Below, one piece after another: positions 8,101-14,402 of a stretch of 27,594 nucleotides of DNA. Numbering within the stretch: the stretch's first letter is position 1; the number at the start of each line of letters is the position of its first letter. The DNA lies in contig DATLHO010000032.1 of assembly GCA_035539855.1 (NCBI GenBank), forward strand, positions 1 to 27,594, in the 5' to 3' direction. Under the pieces are notes generated by a model. The model saw nothing but the letters and a program-made list of their open reading frames with translations, did not search any database and was not told the DNA's origin. Source of the DNA: DATLHO01 sp035539855. GTDB lineage: Bacteria; Bacteroidota; Ignavibacteria; OLB7. The translations under genes and the position numbers were made by a program.

Positions 8101-9621
8101 CTATTGATCGACGCGATCGTCGACCGCGCCTTCGATGACCGCGATGAGCTCGTCGATGTTCATCGGCTTTGTGATATGCGCGTAGAAGCCGGCGCGGCGG
8201 CTTGCGTCGATGTCGCTTTCCATGCCGTACCCGCTGACGGCAATTCCCGTGATGCCGCCGTCACCGCCGAGCTGCTGCATCAGGTCGAGTCCCGATCCGT
8301 CGGGCAGTCCGATGTCGGTCACGAGCAGATCGAAGCGCTCGCGCGACGCCGCCTCGAGCGCGCTGGCGACGTTGCCGACGGCGACGACCGAGTATCCGCG
8401 GCGCTCCAGCAGCAGCTTGATCGTCGACGTCGTGTCGACGTGATCATCGACGAAGAGAATCCGCAGTGAACGCCCAGCCCCCGGCGCTGCGGGCACATCA
8501 GCCACAGCGGGAGATTCGCTCACCGTCTCGAGCTCCATCGTGAACACCGCGCCGAAGCCCTTGCCTGCACTCGCCGCTGTCAGCACGCCGCCGTGCGAGT
8601 CGACGATGCCGCGACTGATCGCAAGACCCAGCCCGAGCCCTCCAAAGGTTTGATGCATCATCTCCGAGCCCTGGTCGAAGGCGTTGAAGATCGTCGCGAG
8701 CTGATGCTCTTCGATTCCGATGCCGGTGTCCGCGACAGTGAGGCGAATGCGTCCGGGGCCGGGGTTGTCCGTGCGCACCGTGATCGTCTCTCCCGCCGGT
8801 GTGAACTTCAACGCGTTCTTGACGAGGTTCCAGATCACCTGCTGCAGGCGCGCGGCGTCGGCGCGCACGACCTGGTCGGTCGCGGTGAGCTCCACGCCGA
8901 GCTGCAGGTGCTTGACGAGGAACTCGGGCCGGAAAATGCTGACGACGTCGTCGACGAGTTTGTGAAGCCCGACCGACTCGAGGTGCATCGTGAGCTTTCC
9001 GCGCTCGATGCGTGTGATGTCGAGCAGGTCGTCGATGAGCCGCGCCTCGAGCAGCGCATTGCGCTGGATGATCTGCAGGAGCGCCCTGACGTCGTCGTCG
9101 AGCCGCATCCCCGACAACAGCTCGATGGCGCCCATGATCGGATTGAGCGGCGTTCGAAGCTCGTGCGAGAGCACGGCGAGAAAATGGTCCTTGGCGTTGT
9201 TTGCCTGCTCGGCCGCGACCAGCGCCCGCTCGAGTCCCCGCTCGGCCTGGCGCATTCGCAGCAGCGCCTTGACGTGGGCGAGGAGTACTTCGGGCTCGAG
9301 GGGCTCCGTCAGGTATCCGTCGGCGCCGAGCTCGAGTCCGCGGATGCGATCCTCCGCGCCGATGAACGACGCGGAGAGCATGAGAACCGGAATCGTCGCG
9401 GTGAGCCTGTCGTCCTTCAGCGTTCGGCACAGATCGATGCCGTTGGCGTCGGGCAGATTGACATCGAGCACGATGAGATCCACCGTGTGCGAGCGCGCCA
9501 GTTCGTAGCCCTCGCGGCCGGTCGCCGCGTCGAGGACGTCGTAGCCTTCGCGACGCAGCAGGCGATTGACCGAGTACCGGCCCGCCTCGTCGTCGTCGAT
9601 GTTGAGAATCGTCCAGGCCAT
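8101..9621 (-). CDS. Hybrid histidine kinase, REC-HisKA-HATPase-REC
   Basis: A soluble kinase of about 506 residues. A receiver domain occupies about 1-118 with its phospho-acceptor Asp in VLDVNLPD (about 53). The DHp helix carries SHELRTPL with His at about 153, followed by an HATPase_c domain (NLVKNALKF, DTGIGIEE, GGLGLGLAIS). A second receiver spans about 385-500 (FVDDHVD, VTDIGLPD, TKPM). There is no PAS, GAF or membrane domain. In the first receiver the usual switch Lys is replaced by Glu (YLTEP); the second keeps Lys (ITKP). The frame also opens at a GTG at 9630. It follows the RsbT-kinase fusion by about 16 bases, so the two are probably co-translated. The N-terminal receiver could accept phosphate from the upstream kinase. 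Confidence 0.92.
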   Translation of the reverse strand: MAWTILNIDDDEAGRYSVNRLLRREGYDVLDAATGREGYELARSHTVDLIVLDVNLPDANGIDLCRTLKDDRLTATIPVLMLSASFIGAEDRIRGLELGADGYLTEPLEPEVLLAHVKALLRMRQAERGLERALVAAEQANNAKDHFLAVLSHELRTPLNPIMGAIELLSGMRLDDDVRALLQIIQRNALLEARLIDDLLDITRIERGKLTMHLESVGLHKLVDDVVSIFRPEFLVKHLQLGVELTATDQVVRADAARLQQVIWNLVKNALKFTPAGETITVRTDNPGPGRIRLTVADTGIGIEEHQLATIFNAFDQGSEMMHQTFGGLGLGLAISRGIVDSHGGVLTAASAGKGFGAVFTMELETVSESPAVADVPAAPGAGRSLRILFVDDHVDTTSTIKLLLERRGYSVVAVGNVASALEAASRERFDLLVTDIGLPDGSGLDLMQQLGGDGGITGIAVSGYGMESDIDASRRAGFYAHITKPMNIDELIAVIEGAVDDRVDQ

Positions 9622-9637
9622 GGGGGTCACGCCGGGT

Positions 9638-11410
9638 CTACTGTCGTGAGGAAGGCCGCGCGAAGCCGCGAACGATGTCCTTCACCACGTCGCGCGAGAC
9701 GGAGGCCTTCGCGACGACTTCGATCGAGCGCGCTGAGAGCTCGCTCTTCTCGTCCTCCGTCAGCACTTTCGAGGTTACGACGCGGATGGGAATATCCGAC
9801 GATTCCGGGTTCTGGCGAAGCTGATCGGCGACCTCGAGACCGCCGAGGTCGGGCATGACCAGATCGAGCAGGATGAGGTCCGGCCCCTCGCTCAGCGCCA
9901 TCGCCAGACCCTGCACGCCGCCGGAGGCCTCGAGCACGGTGCAGCCCTGCTCCTCGAGGAGTCGGCGCAGCAGGTAGCGTGGCGCCGGCTCGTCGTCGAC
10001 GACGAGCACGCGAAGGTGCTGGCGGTCGTCCTCGGCGACGGTCGAGTCCTCCGGCAGCGGGCTGCTGGCCCAGGGGAGCGTCACCGTGAAGCGCGATCCC
10101 TTTCCGACATCGCTGGAGACCGAGAGTCCGCCGCCGAGCAGTTCGGCCAGGCGCCGCGACAACGGCAGACCGAGCCCGGTCCCCTTGACGCGTCGCTGGA
10201 ACCGGTTGCGCACCTGTCCGAATTCCTGGAAGATCACCTCGAGGTCGTCCGGGCCGATGCCGATGCCGGTATCGGTGACGGTGAACACGACCGTTGCGCC
10301 GTCGTCGCCTGGGCGCGCGGTGACGCGGACTTCGCCATGCTCGGTGAACTTGATGGCGTTCGAGATGAGGTTCCGGAGGATCTGCGCGATCTTCGATTCG
10401 TCGCTGTACATCTCGATCGGCCCTTCCGGCATCTCGAAGTTCAGGGACACGGCATCGGAGGTCATTAGTGGCCTCATCACGCCGCGCAGCGCGCCGAAGA
10501 GTGACTCGACACTGAAGCGCTCGTTATTGACATCGGTCTTGCCCGACTCGACCTTCGCCAGATCGAGCAGATCGTTGACGAGCTCGGTGAGATCCTCGGC
10601 GCTGCGGCGGATGTACGTCACCTGCTTCTCCTGCTCGCTCGAGAGCTCACCATCGGTGCGATCGAGCAGCAGGCGCGCGAGCGCCAGGATCGAGCTCAGC
10701 GGCGTGCGGAACTCGTGGCTCATGTGCGAGAGGAATCGCGACTTGATCTCGTCCGCCTCGCGCAGACGCTCGGCACGCTCGTCGAGCTCGGCGTACAGCG
10801 CAACGACGCCGCGATTGGTGTCCTCGAGCTCGGCGTTGAGCCGCTGCAGATCCTCCTGGCGCCGACCGAGCTCGTCGAGCAGCGCCATGAGCTCGCGATT
10901 CTGCCGCTGCACCTCCTCCGCCGGATCGTACGGTCCGGCGGTGGCGAGGGCGCCGGCGATCTCGACCGCGCGGCGCGTCGACAGCGGCGTGCCGCGGAGC
11001 GGAATCCTCTTGGCCAGTCGAACGGTCGTGCCGGCTCCGGGCGCGGTCTCGACCGAGAACTCGTCCATCAGCCTGCGCGCGCCGATCATTCCGAGGCCCA
11101 TGCCGGTCTGTGAATGATAGCGCCCGCGGAGAATGTCGTCGATGCGCTCGATGCCGGGACCGGTGTCGCCGAAGATCACGACGAGTGTAGGCTCGCTTTC
11201 GCCTTCGATCGAGAAGTCGACGCTTCCGCCGCCGGCGTAGCTGTAGGTGTTCCGCGCGATCTCGCTGACGGCCGTGGCGATGCGCGTGCGCTCCTGGACG
11301 TCGAATCCGAGCTGCTCGGCAAGCTGCCACGCGCGCCGTCGCGCGAGCACGACGTCGCGCTCGGCTTCGATGCGCGAGGTGAGGATGGGGATGGAACGTG
11401 AAGCGCTCAT
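9638..11410 (-). CDS. RsbT-like ATPase fused to a hybrid histidine kinase (HATPase-coiled coil-HisKA-HATPase-REC)
   Basis: A 590-residue protein. Residues 1-138 are an RsbT-type GHKL ATPase: ATAVSEIARNTYSYAGGG (N-box), FGDTGPGIE and GMGLGMIGARRLMDEF closely resemble RsbT. A coiled coil follows at about 165-222. Then comes a full kinase core: SHEFRTPL with His near 232, NLISNAIKF, DTGIGIGPD, KGTGLGLPLS. A receiver covers about 466-585 (VVDDEP, LLDLVMPD). There is no conventional sensor domain, so the RsbT-like part is the likely input, perhaps binding the STAS proteins of the stressosome encoded upstream. The ATG overlaps the stop of the phosphatase gene (ATGA, 4 bases), indicating translational coupling. 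Similar fusions occur in stressosome clusters elsewhere, but the signal flow is not established. Confidence 0.92.
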   Translation of the reverse strand: MSASRSIPILTSRIEAERDVVLARRRAWQLAEQLGFDVQERTRIATAVSEIARNTYSYAGGGSVDFSIEGESEPTLVVIFGDTGPGIERIDDILRGRYHSQTGMGLGMIGARRLMDEFSVETAPGAGTTVRLAKRIPLRGTPLSTRRAVEIAGALATAGPYDPAEEVQRQNRELMALLDELGRRQEDLQRLNAELEDTNRGVVALYAELDERAERLREADEIKSRFLSHMSHEFRTPLSSILALARLLLDRTDGELSSEQEKQVTYIRRSAEDLTELVNDLLDLAKVESGKTDVNNERFSVESLFGALRGVMRPLMTSDAVSLNFEMPEGPIEMYSDESKIAQILRNLISNAIKFTEHGEVRVTARPGDDGATVVFTVTDTGIGIGPDDLEVIFQEFGQVRNRFQRRVKGTGLGLPLSRRLAELLGGGLSVSSDVGKGSRFTVTLPWASSPLPEDSTVAEDDRQHLRVLVVDDEPAPRYLLRRLLEEQGCTVLEASGGVQGLAMALSEGPDLILLDLVMPDLGGLEVADQLRQNPESSDIPIRVVTSKVLTEDEKSELSARSIEVVAKASVSRDVVKDIVRGFARPSSRQ

Positions 11411-12438
11411 GGCGTCGATCTGGCTTCGCGAATGGCGACGACGGTCGCGTCGTCGCGCTCGCGTCGGAAGTCCCGCATCAGCGTGCCCGCGACGACGGCC
11501 GCGCTGCGCGCGCCGAGGCCTGGGTATCGTACGACATCGACTGAAGTCGAGAGACCGTCGCTGCTCATGACCAGGAGCGATCCCCTGACGAACGGATATG
11601 GAAGCTGGCGCAGCCGTGGCGCGTTGCCGCCGAGCGTTCCGTTGTGCGACATCAGCCGCTTCGTCTCACTGCCGCAGACGATCATCGCGGCGATGTTGCC
11701 GACGCCGCCGTAGGTCATTTCCTCACGCTCGAAATCGATGCTCGCGACCGCCGCGACCGCGCCGCGCGTGCTGCGCAGCGACAGGTGGAGCTCCTCGAGG
11801 ATCTCCGCCGGCGATGCGTCGTCGGCCGTGCGCGCGAACGCTGTGAGCGCCTCCTGCGAGGCCTGCGTAGCCGGGTCGCCGTGGCCGAGCCCGTCGACGA
11901 CGAGGACGACCTCGCGCGCGCCACGCTGACGATGGATCCACGCGTCGCCGACGGTCGTCAGTCCGGGATACGCGAGGCAGAGCCCGAAGACATCCGCGCG
12001 CGGCAGACTCGCCGCGACGGGCTCGCCGCGTCCGAAGATGCGCACGTGGACGACCGAGCCGGCGCCGACGATCGTGTGCATGTCGAAGACGCTCGACAGT
12101 CGCGAGATCGCGCCGAGCCCGGTGCCCGGACTGCCCGCAGTCGAGAAGCCGTCGCGCAGGCAGGCATCGACGTCGCTCATGCCGCCGCCGCGGTCGACCG
12201 CGAGCAGGTCGATCGCCGGACCCGCCGGTGTCTGGGTCGGTACCAGATAGAGCTCGCCGCCGTCGGCATGCTTGACGAGGTTTGTCGCGAGCTCGGTCGT
12301 GACGATCGCCAGGCGTCCGGCCTGTGTCTCGCTGAAGCCCGTCTCCATTGACAGCACGGCGACGCGGCGGCGCGCTTCGGCGACCATCGAGGCATCGGAA
12401 ACGGCAACGCAGAGCGTGCCCGGGATCACGATTTCCAT
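11407..12438 (-). CDS. RsbW-type ATPase domain fused to an RsbX/SpoIIE-type PP2C phosphatase
   Basis: A 343-residue protein. The first 140 residues are an anti-sigma-kinase-like GHKL domain (VTTELATNLVKHADGG, DRGGGM, GTGLGAISRLSSVFD). From about 150 it is a SpoIIE/RsbX-like serine phosphatase: VVLVVDGLGHGDPA supplies a metal-binding Asp, followed by GVGNIAAMI, MSSDGLS and the terminal DDATVV with further acidic ligands. In known stressosomes RsbX dephosphorylates RsbR and RsbS to reset the complex; I infer the same substrates. It overlaps rsbT by 13 bases and the following kinase gene by 4. The attached kinase-like domain could give a protein with opposed activities, or could simply act as a docking domain. 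Confidence 0.9.
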   Translation of the reverse strand: MEIVIPGTLCVAVSDASMVAEARRRVAVLSMETGFSETQAGRLAIVTTELATNLVKHADGGELYLVPTQTPAGPAIDLLAVDRGGGMSDVDACLRDGFSTAGSPGTGLGAISRLSSVFDMHTIVGAGSVVHVRIFGRGEPVAASLPRADVFGLCLAYPGLTTVGDAWIHRQRGAREVVLVVDGLGHGDPATQASQEALTAFARTADDASPAEILEELHLSLRSTRGAVAAVASIDFEREEMTYGGVGNIAAMIVCGSETKRLMSHNGTLGGNAPRLRQLPYPFVRGSLLVMSSDGLSTSVDVVRYPGLGARSAAVVAGTLMRDFRRERDDATVVAIREARSTP

Positions 12439-12833
12439 CGGGTGATTCTCACTCGTGTTCCCTCGCCGACGCGCGAGTCGAGCTCGAACTCGTTGCAGAG
12501 CCGGCGTGCGCCGCTGAGCCCAAGGCCGAGTCCGCCGCCACTGGTGTATCCATCGCGTAGCGCGAGCTCGATGTCCGGGATTCCGGGGCCCTTGTCCTCG
12601 AACGTCACGCGGACTCCGCGCCGCGGCGCGTCCTCGACGATCTCGAGCACGGCAATCCCGCCGAGACCGTAGTCGAGCGTGTTGCGCGCCAACTCGCTCG
12701 CGGCGGTCACGACCTTCGTCTGATCGACGAGGCTGAGTCCGATCTCGACGGCAAACGCGCGCACCGACTGGCGCACGCGAACGATGTCCTCGGACGAGCG
12801 GATGTCGATGACTTCAGTCTTGGCTACTGTCAT
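12426..12833 (-). CDS. rsbT: Stressosome switch kinase RsbT
   Basis: A 135-residue GHKL serine kinase of the RsbT family. Motifs: VTAASELARNTLDYGLGG (N-box), FEDKGPGIPDIELAL and GGGLGLGLSGARRLCNEFEL. The frame stays open further upstream, but that part is shadow sequence of rsbS. The ATG at 12833 gives MTVAKTEVIDI and a normal family length. In Bacillus, RsbT is held by RsbR-RsbS, phosphorylates both on stress, then leaves to activate the phosphatase RsbU. No RsbU lies here; the next genes carry RsbT/RsbW-like domains instead. The start overlaps rsbS by 20 bases, as expected for coupled translation. Confidence 0.93.
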   Translation of the reverse strand: MTVAKTEVIDIRSSEDIVRVRQSVRAFAVEIGLSLVDQTKVVTAASELARNTLDYGLGGIAVLEIVEDAPRRGVRVTFEDKGPGIPDIELALRDGYTSGGGLGLGLSGARRLCNEFELDSRVGEGTRVRITRWKS

Positions 12834-13206
12834 CGTGCATCTCTTCGGTGGGACCCATCGACGACCGCAGCAGCTCCATGCCCCGCTCGACATTGAGGGC
12901 CGTGCGGATGCCGGCCAGCGACAGCCCGAGCTCGACGAGAGTGATCGCGACCGACGGCTGCATGCCGACGACCACCGTCTGCGCGTCGAGCACGCGCGAC
13001 ATCGCCGCGAGATTGCCGAGCATCCGCCCGATGAACGAGTCGACGATCTCGAGCGACGAGATGTCGATGAGCACGCCGCGCGCACGATCGCGAACGATGC
13101 GCTCGGTGAGGTCGTCCTGAAGGGTCAGCGCCAGGCGGTCGTGCATGTCGACCTGGATCGTGACCAGCAGGTAGCGACCCATTTTCAGAATGGGGATCCG
13201 TTCCAC
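12814..13206 (-). CDS. rsbS: Stressosome scaffold protein RsbS (STAS domain)
   Basis: A single STAS domain of 130 residues: IPILKMGRYLLVTIQ, GVLIDISSLEIVDSFIGR and VVGMQPSVAITLVELG. The Ser of VDSFI (about residue 57) aligns with the Ser59 phosphorylated by RsbT in Bacillus. The GTG start at 13206 is supported by AGGAG a suitable distance upstream, lying across the stop of rsbR. An in-frame ATG at 13182 would remove the conserved first strand. RsbS co-assembles with RsbR into the stressosome core and sequesters RsbT. It lies 12 bases after rsbR and overlaps rsbT. Confidence 0.94.
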   Translation of the reverse strand: MERIPILKMGRYLLVTIQVDMHDRLALTLQDDLTERIVRDRARGVLIDISSLEIVDSFIGRMLGNLAAMSRVLDAQTVVVGMQPSVAITLVELGLSLAGIRTALNVERGMELLRSSMGPTEEMHDDSSQD

Positions 13207-13218
13207 AGGTGGCTTCTC

Positions 13219-14091
13219 CTACTGGTTGCCCGCGCCGGCGGCGACGCGACGCACGCCCAGCCCGTTGCGGTGAAGTGCGAGCATGAACGCGTCGGCAAGC
13301 GTCGCCTTGGTGATCACGTCCTCGAGATCGACACCGAGATGAACGATCGTCTGCGCGATCTGCGGCCGGATGCCGCTGATGATGCAGTCGGCGCCCATCA
13401 GCCGCGCGGCGGCGACGGTCTTGAGCAGGTGCTGCGCGACGAGCGTGTCGACAGTCGGCACGCCGGTGATGTCGATGATCGCCATCGCCGCGCCCGTGCT
13501 GACGATCTCGTTGAGCAGATTCTCCATCACGATCTGCGTCCGCGCGCTGTCGAGCGTGCCGATCAGCGGCAACGCGAGCACTCCCTCCCACAGCCGAACC
13601 ACCGGCGTCGAGAGCTCGAGGAGCTCCTGCTGCTGGCGGGCGATGACCTCTTCGCGTGATTTCTGGTACAGCTCGGTGGTGTACAGGCCGAGACGGTCGA
13701 GCAACAGCGTCGAGGCCCAGACCTCGTCGGCGAAGGCGTCGGCGGCGATGTCGGGCTCCGCGCGCAGGTGCACGAAGAGCGCCTGCTTCAGCGAGAAGAC
13801 GAACATGGCCGTGTCAGCCGGCGTTGCGCCCTGTTGCGCGCGCACCCGCGACAGCCGCGAGAGGAACTCGCGGACCTCGGCCCATGCCGGCGACATCACG
13901 TCGGTGTCGGCCGAACGCAGCGCGCGCTCGAAGAGTCCGAGGAACTCCTTCGCCTGCGACCGCAGCTCCGATTCGTTCGTCATCACGGAGCCCTTCGAGC
14001 CGCCGCTGCGCTGAAAGCGAATCCAGTCCTCGAGCACTTCATTGTTGCGCGCAGCCAGGATGCGCGGCAGGACGCCGGGGGTTGTCGCCAT
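13219..14091 (-). CDS. rsbR: Stressosome co-antagonist RsbR (RsbRD-type N-terminal domain plus STAS)
   Basis: A 290-residue protein and the first gene of the run. Residues 1-140 are helical (LPRILAARNNEVLEDWIRFQ) and match the RsbRD-type N-terminal module, not a PAS or haem domain. A linker with QKSREEVIARQQQELLELS leads into a C-terminal STAS domain from about 160: STPVVRLWEGVLALPLIGTLD, IDITGVPTVDT and SGIRPQIAQTIVHLG. The Thr residues in GVPTVDT and IAQTIV correspond to the RsbT phosphorylation sites of Bacillus RsbR. The frame extends upstream to 14301, but that part is low-complexity and unlike the family; MATTPGVLPRIL at 14091 is the natural start. The ligand sensed by the N-terminal domain is unknown. 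Confidence 0.93.
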   Translation of the reverse strand: MATTPGVLPRILAARNNEVLEDWIRFQRSGGSKGSVMTNESELRSQAKEFLGLFERALRSADTDVMSPAWAEVREFLSRLSRVRAQQGATPADTAMFVFSLKQALFVHLRAEPDIAADAFADEVWASTLLLDRLGLYTTELYQKSREEVIARQQQELLELSTPVVRLWEGVLALPLIGTLDSARTQIVMENLLNEIVSTGAAMAIIDITGVPTVDTLVAQHLLKTVAAARLMGADCIISGIRPQIAQTIVHLGVDLEDVITKATLADAFMLALHRNGLGVRRVAAGAGNQ

Positions 14092-14401
14092 AGGTGAGTC
14101 TGGAATAGACGGATAGTGTGATCGATGCCTCCCGCGCCCGCCACGGCACGTGGCCGGCCGACAGAGGCATCTGCCGCCGTAAGCAGCAGCACCCGCGATG
14201 CGCAGGCGGCCCTGAATATACAACGCCACACGTAACCCTACCCCGGACGATACCCCGGCGCAACCCTCAACCAAAATTCTCAGGCCCCCAATCGCCCGCA
14301 ATCCCGCCGAACGCTGCTCCCCGACCTCCCTTTCCCCCTTGGTCTCTACGTCCCTTCGTCCCTAGATCCCTTCGTCCCTTGGTCCCTTGGTCCCTTCATC
14401 C
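14092..14401 (-). other. Intergenic region upstream of the stressosome run
   Basis: About 310 bases without a gene, between the OmpA-like gene and rsbR. The half next to rsbR has a possible -10 element TATATT (14220-14215, minus strand) about 125 bases upstream of the rsbR ATG, with no convincing -35. The half next to the OmpA-like gene is pyrimidine-rich on the plus strand and ends in an array of 8-bp units. Some frames are open across it, but none resembles a protein. Confidence 0.4.
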
Positions 14402-14402
14402 T
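14339..14402. repeat. Tandem array of 8-bp units, consensus TTSGTCCC
   Basis: Eight consecutive octamers: TTGGTCTC, TACGTCCC, TTCGTCCC, TAGATCCC, TTCGTCCC, TTGGTCCC, TTGGTCCC, TTCATCCT. The array ends exactly at the stop codon of the PD40-OmpA gene (14402). Octamer period and position are directly visible; the function is unknown. As RNA from the OmpA-like gene it would be a purine-rich GGGACCAA tail. Confidence 0.8.

Noticed and set aside
8593..9858. 421-codon plus-strand frame opposite the hybrid kinases
   Set aside because: Antisense to kinase and receiver motifs, crosses a gene boundary, no domain similarity.
12834..13085. Upstream extension of rsbT to 13085
   Set aside because: The extra residues are a shadow of rsbS and unlike RsbT; the ATG at 12833 gives the family length.
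14092..14301. Upstream extension of rsbR to 14301
   Set aside because: Low-complexity residues not seen in RsbR proteins; MATTPGVLPRIL at 14091 is the better start.
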